Source: Cytophagales bacterium (lineage in GTDB: Bacteria > Bacteroidota > Bacteroidia > Cytophagales > Cyclobacteriaceae). Taken from it: a stretch of DNA of 64,000 nt. The notes beneath the pieces are model-generated. The model was not told the origin of the DNA. It searched no databases and saw only the letters and a program-made list of their open reading frames with translations. Below, piece by piece: positions 36,303 through 45,354 of the stretch. The stretch spans positions 62,001 to 126,000 of the forward strand of contig JAKSDO010000011.1 in assembly GCA_022360055.1 (NCBI GenBank). Reading direction: 5' to 3'. A program made the translations under genes and the position numbers. The stretch's first letter is position 1, and each line of letters opens with the position of its first letter.

Positions 36303-36781
36303 CCGACGTAGCTCATAAGGTGACAAAAAATGGAAAGCCCTTTGGCATTCTCACCGTCGAGGGATACGATGACAGCCACACGTTCTATCTGTTTTCCGAT
36401 GATTATTTGCGATTTAAGGAATTCATGGTCAACGGATGGTTCTTGTACATCAAAGGGGTGGTTGTCATGAAGCAGTGGGGAGATCAACGGCCGGAGTTTA
36501 AAATTAACAGCATCCAGCTTTTGAGCGAGATCAGAGAAAAACTCAGTAAATCAGTTCATATCAATATACGGCCGGCAGCGGTAAATGAAGAAATAATTGG
36601 CAAGATTGAAGATATATTAATTCAACATCCGGGGAAATGTGCCCTGAAAGTAAATCTTATCGAGGACAGCGAAAATATTTCGGTCGATCTGCTCTCCAGG
36701 AAATTCATGGTAAATCCCGGAAATGAATTATTGAGCCTGCTCGACGATCTGCCCGAGGTTCAGTACAAAGTTACGTCCTGA
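36239..36781 (+). pseudogene. dnaE: C-terminal part of DnaE in the shifted frame (OB-fold and tail)
   Basis: This frame has its own possible GTG start at 36287, but homology-like sequence begins earlier: upstream codons read ADLQDLDGRVGSELSVAGIV, which joins smoothly to the end of the main frame if one A is added at 36231-36234. It contains the OB-fold nucleic-acid-binding domain (VAGIVTDVAHKVTKNGKPFG, DDSHTFYLFSDDYLRF) and a C-terminal region ending NPGNELLSLLDDLPEVQYKV, typical of DnaE. It should be read as the last about 180 residues of dnaE, not as a separate gene. A sequencing error, a true mutation or ribosomal frameshifting are all possible. Confidence 0.85.
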
Positions 36782-36908
36782 TCGGTTCCTTTGATTTCCA
36801 CACGTGCCAAATTGTCAAACGATATTGACATCTTAACCTGGGATTGTCGGATGAAAAACATTATTTAATAACTTCCGTGACATTTCTACCTGAAAATTGT
36901 TTTAGTAC

Positions 36909-36916
36909 TATATTTG
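36909..36916 (+). promoter_or_regulatory. Putative -7 element of trxA
   Basis: TATATTTG matches the Bacteroidota -7 consensus TAnnTTTG and lies 34 bases upstream of the trxA start. No TTG is found at the usual -33 spacing, so the promoter call rests on the -7 box alone. Confidence 0.4.
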
Positions 36917-36950
36917 CGCTAAGTTGAAACTTAAGAAATAAATAATTTAT

Positions 36951-37280
36951 ATGATTATGGCAAAACCAATTGAAATTACCGATTCAAATTATAATGAAAT
37001 ATTGGCATCCGACCGGCCGGTGCTTGTGGATTTCTGGGCAGAGTGGTGCGGGCCTTGTAAGATGATTGGGCCTGTCGTTGAACAATTGGCCGGCGAATAC
37101 GACGGAAGGGCCGTTGTCGGCAAAGTAGATGTTGATTCGAATCCCGAAGTTTCAGCTAAGTTTGGAATTAGAAGCATTCCTACACTCTTGATATTTAAGA
37201 ACAACGAAATTGTCGACAAGCAAATCGGAGCGGTCCCCAAAGCTGTGCTGGCTAAAAAATTAGATGCTCAGGTAAACTAA
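36951..37280 (+). CDS. trxA: Thioredoxin
   Basis: 109 residues, or 107 from the second ATG at 36957. Standard thioredoxin: DFWAEWCGPCKMIGPV with the CGPC redox pair, DVDSNPEVSAKFGIRSIPT with the cis-proline, and LLIFKNNEIVDKQIGAV. It is a cytosolic disulfide reductase serving ribonucleotide reductase and other proteins. Its last four bases overlap the end of the convergent epimerase-family gene. Confidence 0.95.
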   Translation: MIMAKPIEITDSNYNEILASDRPVLVDFWAEWCGPCKMIGPVVEQLAGEYDGRAVVGKVDVDSNPEVSAKFGIRSIPTLLIFKNNEIVDKQIGAVPKAVLAKKLDAQVN

Positions 37281-38236
37281 CAGACGTTTATCGCTTGTTT
37301 TTTGACTTTTAAGTGGCTTATCATTTCTTTGGTCATTCCATCGAGATCATAAGCCACTTTCCATTTCCAATCATTTCTCGCTGCCGAATCATCAATACTG
37401 TTTGGCCATGAAGCTGCAATTTTTTGTCTGAAGTCAGGTTGGTAGTCGGTTTGGAAATAAGGGATGGATTTTTGAATGCTTTTTGTAATCTCTTCGGGTG
37501 TAAAACTTATTCCGGCCAGATTATAACTTGTACGTACGGTCAAGGCGGACCTTTCCGCCTCCATCAACTCCAAAGTAGCCCGTACGGCATCGGGCATAAA
37601 CATCATTGGAAGTCTTGCATGCTTGTCCAGAGGGCAGGTAAATTTTCCATTTCTCAAGGCTTCATGATAGATTTCAACAGCATAGTCGGTCGTGCCGCCT
37701 CCGGGCAAACCTCTATGACCAATGAGGCCAGGGTACCTCAAGCTCCTCACATCCATACCGTATCTTTCAATATAGTAAGAACACAAATTTTCTCCGGCCA
37801 CTTTTGAAATCCCATAAATTGTGTTGGGATTCATGATCGTATGCTGAGGCGTCTGATCTTTCGGAGCGTCCGGACCGAATACTGCAATGGAGCTCGGCCA
37901 ATATACCTTTTTTATTCCCACTTCCCTGGACAACTCCAATATGTTTATTAATCCATCCATATTAATCCTCCAGGCAAGATCCGGGGTTTTCTCGGCGTTA
38001 GCAGAAAGAATGGCTGCCAGATGATAGATTTGAGTTACCCGATATTTCGAGATTACCTCCTTTAGACCGGGCTTGTCCAGAACATCCAATGTTAGAAATA
38101 CACCGTCAAAATGATTGTGCAGCGGCTGATGAATATCCGAAACAATTACATGATTGACACCATAAATATTTTGCAATTCGATCACCAATTCCGTTCCCAA
38201 TTGGCCCAAGGCTCCGGTAATTAATATCCTTTCCAT
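37277..38236 (-). CDS. tdh: L-threonine 3-dehydrogenase, SDR (epimerase-like) type
   Basis: 319 residues. Extended short-chain dehydrogenase: NAD site ILITGALGQLGTELV, catalytic YGISKVAGE (Tyr and Lys), and family-typical HLAAILSANAEKTPDLAWRI, WPSSIAVFGP and SLRYPGLIG. These match the epimerase-like threonine dehydrogenases and not the zinc MDR type. It oxidises threonine to 2-amino-3-ketobutyrate. The partner ligase kbl lies divergently 285 bp away, which strongly supports the assignment over a generic sugar epimerase. Confidence 0.9.
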   Translation of the reverse strand: MERILITGALGQLGTELVIELQNIYGVNHVIVSDIHQPLHNHFDGVFLTLDVLDKPGLKEVISKYRVTQIYHLAAILSANAEKTPDLAWRINMDGLINILELSREVGIKKVYWPSSIAVFGPDAPKDQTPQHTIMNPNTIYGISKVAGENLCSYYIERYGMDVRSLRYPGLIGHRGLPGGGTTDYAVEIYHEALRNGKFTCPLDKHARLPMMFMPDAVRATLELMEAERSALTVRTSYNLAGISFTPEEITKSIQKSIPYFQTDYQPDFRQKIAASWPNSIDDSAARNDWKWKVAYDLDGMTKEMISHLKVKKQAINVC

Positions 38237-38527
38237 ACTAAGCTTTATACATAATTAGACATAGAATACCTGAAAAAAGTTTCGTATCACTCCAAATACG
38301 ATATTTACAAAATTCTAAATATTTCATAAAAATTAGGAAAATGATTAAAATTTATTCAATAAAAACGTATAATTTTAAAACAAATGACAATTACTGCGCC
38401 AAATAAAAATTGGCAATTCGAGAGTTGCATGAAAAGATGTACTATATAAAATGAAATCTCGAAAAGATTTTTTTGATGGCGAATGGAATGAGGAAATTTA
38501 AATTTATTTACAAAAATCTAGTTGATT
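38237..38527. promoter_or_regulatory. Divergent tdh/kbl intergenic region
   Basis: About 290 bp, AT-rich. It must hold both promoters. Two inverted repeats might be operators: CGTAT-N8-ATACG (38283-38300) and GCCAA-N7-TTGGC (38398-38414). No regulator gene is adjacent, and the functional link is inference. Confidence 0.4.
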
Positions 38528-39715
38528 ATGTACGATACCCTAAAGCCTGAACTCCAAAAAGAGCTCGAAAGCATTAAAGCGGCCGGATTATACAAACATG
38601 AACGAATCATTACAACGCCCCAGGGCGCGGAAATAAAAACCAGTGACGGGAAGGAAGTAATAAATTTCTGCGCGAATAATTACCTGGGACTTTCTTCGCA
38701 TCCAAAAGTGATCGAAGCTGCAAAAAAAGCGATCGACCGTTATGGTTACGGAATGTCGTCTGTGAGATTCATTTGCGGGACACAAGATATTCATAAGCAA
38801 TTGGAGCGCAAAATATCCGACTTCCTCCATACGGAGGATACGATTCTTTATGCCGCTGCATTTGATGCGAACGGAGGTGTTTTCGAACCTCTGTTTGGAG
38901 CCGATAGCGCTATCATTTCCGATGCCTTAAACCACGCTTCGATCATTGATGGGGTCCGGCTTTGTAAAGCCCGTCGATTTCGCTATAACAATAACGATAT
39001 GGTCGACCTGGAAGAAAAGCTGAAGGAGGCGTCTGATATGAAACATCGAATCATTGTCACGGATGGTGTTTTTTCCATGGATGGCACCATTGCTCAACTG
39101 GATACAATATGCGATTTGGCTGAAAAATACAAGGCCTTGGTTATGACTGATGAATGCCATGCTACCGGATTTATCGGCAAAACCGGTCGAGGTGCTGTGG
39201 AATATCGAAATGTCATGGACCGGATCGATATCATTACAGGTACCTTGGGTAAAGCCCTTGGAGGCGCATCCGGTGGCTTTACTGCAGGAAAAAAAGAAAT
39301 CATTGAAATGCTTCGCCAAAAATCACGCCCGTATTTGTTTTCAAATACCCTGGCCCCTGCAATCACCGGAGCGTCGATAGCCGTCCTGGATTTATTGAGT
39401 TCAACTACAGAACTTCGGGACAAATTAGAAAACAATACCGGATATTTTCGCGAAAAAATGACAGCAGCCGGTTTCGATATCAAACCGGGGACACATCCGA
39501 TCGTGCCAATCATGCTGTACGATGCTCCGCTTTCCCAACAATTTGCTGAAAAACTTTTGGAAAAAGGCATTTACGTAATTGGTTTTTACTATCCGGTAGT
39601 TCCAAAAGGTCAGGCACGTATTCGTGTTCAGGTATCGGCCGTTCATGAGAGAAAACATTTGGACAAAGCGATAAACGCTTTTACCGAGGTTGGCCGGGAG
39701 CTTGGCGTTCTTTAA
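38528..39715 (+). CDS. kbl: Glycine C-acetyltransferase (2-amino-3-ketobutyrate CoA ligase)
   Basis: 395 residues from the ATG at 38528 (a TTG two codons earlier is ignored), exactly the usual Kbl length. Alpha-oxoamine synthase family of PLP enzymes: [52 protein letters not shown], and the PLP-lysine segment [13 protein letters not shown]. It splits 2-amino-3-ketobutyrate with CoA into glycine and acetyl-CoA, completing threonine breakdown begun by the divergent tdh product. Related BioF or HemA functions are less likely given the tdh partner. Confidence 0.94.
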   Translation: MYDTLKPELQKELESIKAAGLYKHERIITTPQGAEIKTSDGKEVINFCANNYLGLSSHPKVIEAAKKAIDRYGYGMSSVRFICGTQDIHKQLERKISDFLHTEDTILYAAAFDANGGVFEPLFGADSAIISDALNHASIIDGVRLCKARRFRYNNNDMVDLEEKLKEASDMKHRIIVTDGVFSMDGTIAQLDTICDLAEKYKALVMTDECHATGFIGKTGRGAVEYRNVMDRIDIITGTLGKALGGASGGFTAGKKEIIEMLRQKSRPYLFSNTLAPAITGASIAVLDLLSSTTELRDKLENNTGYFREKMTAAGFDIKPGTHPIVPIMLYDAPLSQQFAEKLLEKGIYVIGFYYPVVPKGQARIRVQVSAVHERKHLDKAINAFTEVGRELGVL

Positions 39716-40413
39716 CTGAAAGCAAAAACCATCTCAAAACTTGAAACGCTCGCATAGTTATAAATTTAATCGGAAGATCAAACATTTCTGAATGTTGAGT
39801 CGAACTGCCCGAAGGCAGAGTTCCTACAGGCTGCTCGACCAAATCCAAATACATTGGCATTTGGTTCATAAATTGTTTGATGGCTTGGATCAAGCAGAAA
39901 ATCTGTGGGACACATCTAAATTTTGGATCCATGGGTATTAGGGATACATACGGATACCGATAGGGAAGAAGTATGTAGAACTTCTGCGGGTGGGGAAAAC
40001 CCAAAATCATCGCAGGCTTCATTGTGATTAGCCGCTACTACCAGCAATACCGATTCTTCGATTTAACGTTCAAACACAGACCGAATATTTACTTGGCAAA
40101 AGCGTCTATAATACATTGATTTACTTTTGTTAAGTAATTTAATAAAACCTTGCAATCTATTCCTGAAAAAACGGATCCGCATGATCAATACAGGTGTTTT
40201 TTCAATCCGATGAATTGGGGAGCACCTGGAAAGCGATCAAATCAATAGGTTTTTTCTGATTTGTAAAGTCCAATAAACCAATCTCTTACAAATAATTTAA
40301 ATCTTTATTGCGAAAGGTGTCCGGGTAAAAATCAAGTATTGTGTGATGGAGGTGTAATCATAAACATATAACCGACAAAGGTTGAAATGAAAGTTAAACT
40401 AAAATACGAAACA
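39716..40413. other. About 700-bp gap without a convincing gene
   Basis: The longest gap in the window. A 113-codon minus-strand frame (39681-40022) has no recognisable family and overlaps kbl. Near 39799-39838 there is a nested inverted structure: GTCGA and TCGAC outside, and CTGCC-CGAA-GGCAG (39805-39818) inside. This might be a folded RNA or the remains of one. The stretch 40080-40390 is AT-rich and should hold the lipoprotein promoter. Confidence 0.45.
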
Positions 40414-41526
40414 ATGAAAAAGTTTAGAATTACATCGATCGCATTATTTTTGATGACAGCAGTTTTTTATTTCGGTTGCGAGCCACAGGCTGAGCTTCCT
40501 GGCCCCGAAGCGAGCATTTTACCGGAGCGATTCGGAGTGGATATTCCGGGTTCTTTAAGCAGTAAGTATGCTGCCAGCCACGGCAGAACCGCCGCCATTG
40601 ACACCTTAAAAGGGAATGAGATTTATTCCCACCTGAATTTGTTTATTTACATTGGTGAAGAAGCTGCCGAAATTGTAGGCGATGTTATAAAGGGAATCAC
40701 GATTTATCATATCAATAAGCCCATGAGCCTCTCATATGAGAGCGATGAGGACGGCAGGACTAAAAACTTGGTTGTGAAAGAGGATCCGACATTCGATGGC
40801 GAAAATTGGGAATTTATGCTGACCATTACCGATGCGGAATCCGAATCCGAACCGGACGGAGGCAAAGGCCTGCAAATATTCTGGAACAGGTATCCGATTA
40901 AAGGCATTGCCATTCTAAAACCTTACAATATAGATAGAAATACCCACGACGAAGTCAAAGAGGCCACTTTCAGGATTGATTATAGCGAAGGTGGGGAACA
41001 TGGATATGAAAATCACATGATCGTCTCCGTCGCCGACCTCCCGGTTGCCGACCCGTTGGAAGATCCTTACTCGATGAATACACTGAAAATGTTTGCCGGG
41101 AAAGAAGGAGATATCATTGACGTATACGGAAATTCGAATCATCCGAATGCTACATTTATTTCGGGAGATGCGGGATTTAACTGGGCATTTATAGCTTCCG
41201 GCTCCGAAAGCGCAGATATAGGGGTAGCTAAAGTAGGATTGCCGCCAAGCAATCTCGACGAACCGAGTAAAGAGATTCTTCTGGACTATTATTCAATCAA
41301 AAATGTACTTACAAGAGAAATTTACGAAGTATGGCCGAATATCGACCCGGAAAGCGTGGATACATTCCTCTACAACACAGGTGCTCCCGGATATTTTGAC
41401 AATCAGGGATTTGTATCAGGCGGGGAATCTCCGGGTGAAGCGTATAACGAGTTGGAGTTTAGACTGAGCTTGTTAAGTCCTTATAATCCCAAGGATATCT
41501 CAAATCTCTCCATTTCCTTCAAATAG
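40414..41526 (+). CDS. Lipoprotein of unknown function
   Basis: 370 residues from the ATG at 40414, chosen because it gives a lipoprotein signal peptide (MKKFRITSIALFLMTAVFYF, then GC with the lipidated cysteine at 22); an in-frame ATG at 40387 adds nine residues. I do not recognise the mature protein. It is acidic, beta-rich in character, and has no catalytic motif I can name. Segments such as HLNLFIYIGEEAAEIVGDVI and NWEFMLTITDAESESEPDGG suggest a soluble domain facing the periplasm or cell surface. Single-gene transcript between a long upstream gap and the strong terminator at 41652. Confidence 0.75.
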   Translation: MKKFRITSIALFLMTAVFYFGCEPQAELPGPEASILPERFGVDIPGSLSSKYAASHGRTAAIDTLKGNEIYSHLNLFIYIGEEAAEIVGDVIKGITIYHINKPMSLSYESDEDGRTKNLVVKEDPTFDGENWEFMLTITDAESESEPDGGKGLQIFWNRYPIKGIAILKPYNIDRNTHDEVKEATFRIDYSEGGEHGYENHMIVSVADLPVADPLEDPYSMNTLKMFAGKEGDIIDVYGNSNHPNATFISGDAGFNWAFIASGSESADIGVAKVGLPPSNLDEPSKEILLDYYSIKNVLTREIYEVWPNIDPESVDTFLYNTGAPGYFDNQGFVSGGESPGEAYNELEFRLSLLSPYNPKDISNLSISFK

Positions 41527-41542
41527 CATTTCGTCCGTTTAT

Positions 41543-41622
41543 ATTTTTTTAGATTGCTGACACACAAAGAAATATAATCGTGCTCGCGTGTGTCCTGAAT
41601 TTGCTCCGATCCCGCCGGTTTC
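41543..41622 (+). repeat. Interspersed repeat, copy C
   Basis: About 80 bp after the lipoprotein gene. It shares with copy A the left segment ATATTTTT, AG and GCTGACACACA (41556-41566), then AGAAATATAATC, and with A and B the 48-bp core (41575-41622) ending CCGGTTTC. GACACAC (41559-41565) can pair perfectly with GTGTGTC (41588-41594). The second hairpin of A and B is weaker here. It lies just upstream of a strong terminator. Confidence 0.75.
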
Positions 41623-41651
41623 AAATGGTAAAAACAACCGGGCAACTATCC

Positions 41652-41682
41652 GAATGGCCGCCTCGAGCGGCCATTCTTTTTT
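41652..41682 (+). terminator. Rho-independent terminator of the lipoprotein gene
   Basis: Perfect ten-base stem GAATGGCCGC / GCGGCCATTC with a CTCGA loop, followed by TTTTTTG. It ends the rightward lipoprotein transcript, including repeat copy C, and insulates the patatin gene. Confidence 0.9.
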
Positions 41683-41779
41683 GTATATCGGAATAGGATC
41701 GCTATGGGCAGATCCACTTGGGTTTTTGTTCTGCAATTCCATAATTTATATTTGTAATCATGTGAATCACTAAAACTCC

Positions 41780-44047
41780 ATGAAAAGGCACTTTTTTTTA
41801 TTTCTGTTTCTGATTGCGACAGCTTTTCCGGCAATTTCCGAAACGCAAAACGAGCGGCCTAAAATCGGGCTGGTTTTAAGCGGTGGCGGAGCAAAAGGAC
41901 TCGCCCACGTAGGAGTAATCCGGGCAATGGAAAAAGCCGGTTTAACTCCCGATTATGTAACCGGAACAAGCATGGGAAGCATCGTCGGCGGGCTTTATTC
42001 GATCGGCTATACGGCAGATGAAATTGAACATATGGCAGCTACGGTGGACTGGGATGTGATTTTGAGTAATAAAATCCCGCTAAACGAAATCACCTTTGAA
42101 GAAAAAGCATATTATGGCCGGTACATTGCCGAACTCCCGGTCGACGGCATTAAAGTGGGCCTTCCAAAAGGATTGATCGAAGGTCAACAACTGTCGGAAT
42201 TACTCGCCAGGCTCACAAGATCGGTTCATGATGTTGAAGATTTTAACAATCTGCCTATTCCATTTGCCTGTGTGGCTGCCGATATTGCCACCGGGGAACC
42301 TGTCGTTTTAAATAGAGGATCCCTGTCCGAATCAATCCGTGCCAGCATGGCTATTCCCACTGCTTTTACTCCGGTAGAAATCGATGACCGCTTACTTGTG
42401 GACGGTGGATTGGTCCGTAATTTTCCGGTGGAAGAAGTAATCGACATGGGGGCCGATATCGTGATAGGTGTTTTTGTGAGTAACGATCTTCACACAAAAG
42501 AAGAAATGGACAACCTCATTACGGTATTGACGCAATCCGCATTTGTAACCAGTGCTTTTGATTCCAGAAAGCAAAAGGAATTGGTTGACATCTACATAGA
42601 ACCGGAGTTGAAAGATTTTAACGCAGGTAGCTTTAAACAATGGCAAGGCATCATAGAACAGGGAGATAAGGCCGGAAACGAATTTTATGAGACGTTCAAA
42701 AACCTGGCAGATTCCATTGGCAGGCTGGGCCCTTTAAAGGAAGTGGGGAAGTTCAAAAAAAAGGATGAATACCTGATTACGGACATCACAATTACCGGAA
42801 ATAAAAAAATATCTTCAAAACTCATCCAGGGAAAACTAAGGATCCAAGAAGGTTCCGTATTGTCCATTGACGAGATCGAAAAACAGATCTCGATAATTTT
42901 TGGAACGAGATATTTTGATAAGGTCGAGTATGAGATTATCAGAAATGGTCCGAAATATGAATTAATAATAAAGGTACGCGAAGCTCCGGATGGCTATTTG
43001 AAAATGGCCGTTCAGTATGACTCTGAAAATGATATCGGAATTAATGCAAATATAACTTATCGAAATTTATTCCTGCCGCCTTCCAGAGCACTCCTGGAGT
43101 TTGACTTTTCAAAAAACCCGCGATTAGACATAAATCTGCTGAAATATATCGGGGAAAAACAAAATGCGGGGATCCTTTTGGGATTTGACTGGCAAGACAG
43201 TGAATTGCCCTTTTACGAAAACAACCTTGAGATTTCCAGATTCGATGCAGACTATTCCGATTTATATATCCAGCTTCAATCGACAAGTTTCCAGAATTTT
43301 ACGTTTGGGGGTAGGGCGCAATTTGAATTTTCGGAATTAACACCAATAATCGGAGAGCTTGGAAGAGTGGTTGAGCAGATAAAGAACAGAGGTATTGGTC
43401 TCAAATTCTTTACCAAGTACAATAGCTTCGATCGACAGTTTTTCCCGAGAAAGGGGATGTATTTTTCAGCGTCGATCAAAAGGGTTTTTGACATAAGAAA
43501 CAAGGTAACTCAAATATCGGAAGACTCCGTCGTTGTCAACAAAACAACAATTGTTCAAAACATGGAGCCTTTTACTGCCGTAGAAGCATTCTTTACCTAT
43601 GCATTCAAGGTTCATAAGCGGTTTTCAATCATCACAGAAAATGCAATGGTCGTCTCTTCGCTTGAAGAACCGGATTTCAACATTACTGATTATTACTTCA
43701 TAGGCGGATTCAATCCAAGATTTCGGAACATCTCTGAATATTGGGGCGCAAATGACAAGGAATACGTTGCTCCGAATTATTTCTATACAAAGCTTGTGTT
43801 GCAGTACGAGCCCTTCGACAATTTATTCGTAAGCGGCATTCTTAATTATGTCGATGTGCAGTACCCGATGGAATTGATTTACCCGATAAATGTTGACAAT
43901 TACCTGGGAGGTGAAACGAGAAGAATCGGGTATGGGCTGTCACTCGGATACAACAGCCCGCTTGGACCAATTTCATTTTCGTTGGCCAAGGACACAAAAT
44001 CCTCAAAAACACTTACAAATTTCAATGTCGGATTCTGGTTCAGATAA
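41780..44047 (+). CDS. Patatin-like phospholipase with POTRA and outer-membrane barrel (type Vd-like)
   Basis: 755 residues. Signal peptide MKRHFFLFLFLIATAFPAIS. Patatin domain (about 28-320): oxyanion loop LSGGGAKGLAHVG, nucleophile GTSMG with Ser64, and catalytic DGG with Asp208. One POTRA-like domain follows (about 330-405; ITDITITGNKKISSKLIQGK, RYFDKVEYEI), then a Bam A-type barrel (about 410-755) ending TLTNFNVGFWFR. This is the layout of PlpD-type (type Vd) autotransporters, in which the barrel carries its own lipase to the outer membrane. Phospholipase or acyl hydrolase activity is expected. Whether the enzyme domain is exposed outside or kept in the periplasm is unknown. Confidence 0.9.
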   Translation: MKRHFFLFLFLIATAFPAISETQNERPKIGLVLSGGGAKGLAHVGVIRAMEKAGLTPDYVTGTSMGSIVGGLYSIGYTADEIEHMAATVDWDVILSNKIPLNEITFEEKAYYGRYIAELPVDGIKVGLPKGLIEGQQLSELLARLTRSVHDVEDFNNLPIPFACVAADIATGEPVVLNRGSLSESIRASMAIPTAFTPVEIDDRLLVDGGLVRNFPVEEVIDMGADIVIGVFVSNDLHTKEEMDNLITVLTQSAFVTSAFDSRKQKELVDIYIEPELKDFNAGSFKQWQGIIEQGDKAGNEFYETFKNLADSIGRLGPLKEVGKFKKKDEYLITDITITGNKKISSKLIQGKLRIQEGSVLSIDEIEKQISIIFGTRYFDKVEYEIIRNGPKYELIIKVREAPDGYLKMAVQYDSENDIGINANITYRNLFLPPSRALLEFDFSKNPRLDINLLKYIGEKQNAGILLGFDWQDSELPFYENNLEISRFDADYSDLYIQLQSTSFQNFTFGGRAQFEFSELTPIIGELGRVVEQIKNRGIGLKFFTKYNSFDRQFFPRKGMYFSASIKRVFDIRNKVTQISEDSVVVNKTTIVQNMEPFTAVEAFFTYAFKVHKRFSIITENAMVVSSLEEPDFNITDYYFIGGFNPRFRNISEYWGANDKEYVAPNYFYTKLVLQYEPFDNLFVSGILNYVDVQYPMELIYPINVDNYLGGETRRIGYGLSLGYNSPLGPISFSLAKDTKSSKTLTNFNVGFWFR

Positions 44048-44059
44048 CCGACGGAAGCC

Positions 44060-45223
44060 CTAAAATTTTTTATAGAGAAAAACACTGAGCAGAACCACAG
44101 CTCCAAAAACAATTGTCAAGAGCGTAAGCCTCCGGAATATCTTATCGACAATGCGCTCGATTTCCTGGCCGGATTGATACACAATTTCTTTCGATAACAA
44201 GTCTATCTCCTCCAAAACAATCGCTCTTTCCCGTTTAAATTCCTCCAGAACGGTCATACGCTCTTCAATAATTTTTGCGACAATTTCAATGCGTTCTTTT
44301 CTTATCTCTTCAATTACCGCTTTTCGCTCCTCGATCAATAGCCTTAGACTTTTCTCCCTTTGCTCATCAATACTTCTTAAGGAAGCTTCCCTATTGTATT
44401 CAAGCATGTCAGGGGTCATCTCTATTACTTGTGTAATCCGGTCCATGGAATGAACGAGTGTAGATAAACTTGTAATAAGTAATGAGTCCTGAAGGTAATT
44501 CATCAGGACATAATCTACCTGCCACCTTGCCTGTCTCGGAACCATATCGACGTACAGGTTCAATCTGTTCGACAATTCTACAACCTGCTCGGTAATCGTG
44601 GCCACACTTTTCCCCAGACCAAGATTTCCTTCGCCGATCCATTGTGCAAATATGGCTATTGTCGATTCTCGCGTAAAGTAAAAATCTTCAATAGGGTTGT
44701 TTATCGCCCATTTTTCGACCCCGCCCTCTGCCTGCGCATGATTTTCGATGTCGGTCATGTCAATGATAATGGTATCGAGTTTGGATTCATATTCCTTGCA
44801 CAACTCTAAAGCGAGCTCCGCGTCTGCCCCCAGGACTTCCCTTCCTTCGCCATGCTCAAAAAAATAAATCAATTGCTTTGCCAAAGGCCAGGCATTAAAG
44901 AAGCTCGCAATGGGATCCGGCATATTTATGGCTTTGCTCATGGCTGAAATTCCATATATCTTCCACATGAGTGCTGCTTTTTTAATTTCCCGGTCTTTTG
45001 AGCTGAAGTAAATGATGTCTGCGGTTTTCTCCACATCCTCTGCAAATCTTATGAAATAATCTGTCAGCCGCAATCTTAGTTCAACATCGGAAATGTCTAC
45101 TTTATCCCTTCTTTTCTCAAAAACTGAGCGCGCGCTTTTCTGCGCTGTTGCAAATGATGAAGCGAGCAATACAAGTATTATCAAATGTCTTAGTTTTCCG
45201 GATGAGAAAAGCATGTACCCCAT
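44060..45223 (-). CDS. Secreted or membrane protein with long coiled coil and C-terminal anchor, unknown function
   Basis: 387 residues; ATG at 45223, or the third codon after it (45214). Signal peptide or anchor at residues 10-28 (RHLIILVLLASSFATAQ). Middle region (30-260) helical, of no family I recognise. Residues about 265-350 form a continuous heptad-like coiled coil very rich in Glu, Arg, Ile and Lys (for example RKAVIEEIRKERIEIVAKII). One transmembrane helix follows near 362-382 (LLTIVFGAVVLLSVFLY) with a short KKF end. The topology suggests a periplasmic protein tethered at its C-terminus. Single gene, convergent with the patatin gene. Confidence 0.75.
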   Translation of the reverse strand: MGYMLFSSGKLRHLIILVLLASSFATAQKSARSVFEKRRDKVDISDVELRLRLTDYFIRFAEDVEKTADIIYFSSKDREIKKAALMWKIYGISAMSKAINMPDPIASFFNAWPLAKQLIYFFEHGEGREVLGADAELALELCKEYESKLDTIIIDMTDIENHAQAEGGVEKWAINNPIEDFYFTRESTIAIFAQWIGEGNLGLGKSVATITEQVVELSNRLNLYVDMVPRQARWQVDYVLMNYLQDSLLITSLSTLVHSMDRITQVIEMTPDMLEYNREASLRSIDEQREKSLRLLIEERKAVIEEIRKERIEIVAKIIEERMTVLEEFKRERAIVLEEIDLLSKEIVYQSGQEIERIVDKIFRRLTLLTIVFGAVVLLSVFLYKKF

Positions 45224-45354
45224 AGTAGAAGATTGGTCGGCGTTCTGCCCCTTAAGTTATCAATAATTTTTTTGTCTTGCTTATTTTATCTAAAATGCAA
45301 TTTAATAGCAAAAATTCTTTCTTAAATTCAATCGTAAAAAAGTAAGGGCTATTG

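Noticed and set aside
36239..36781. Separate small gene, a naturally split DnaE, or a DnaE intein half
   Set aside because: No intein motifs flank the break, and the two frames join seamlessly with one added base, so a plain frameshift explains it better.
37277..38236. Nucleotide-sugar epimerase
   Set aside because: The motifs fit, but details match epimerase-like threonine dehydrogenase and the kbl neighbour decides for Tdh.
39681..40022. 113-codon minus-strand frame after kbl
   Set aside because: It overlaps the kbl 3' end and has no signal peptide, domain or credible start; judged chance.
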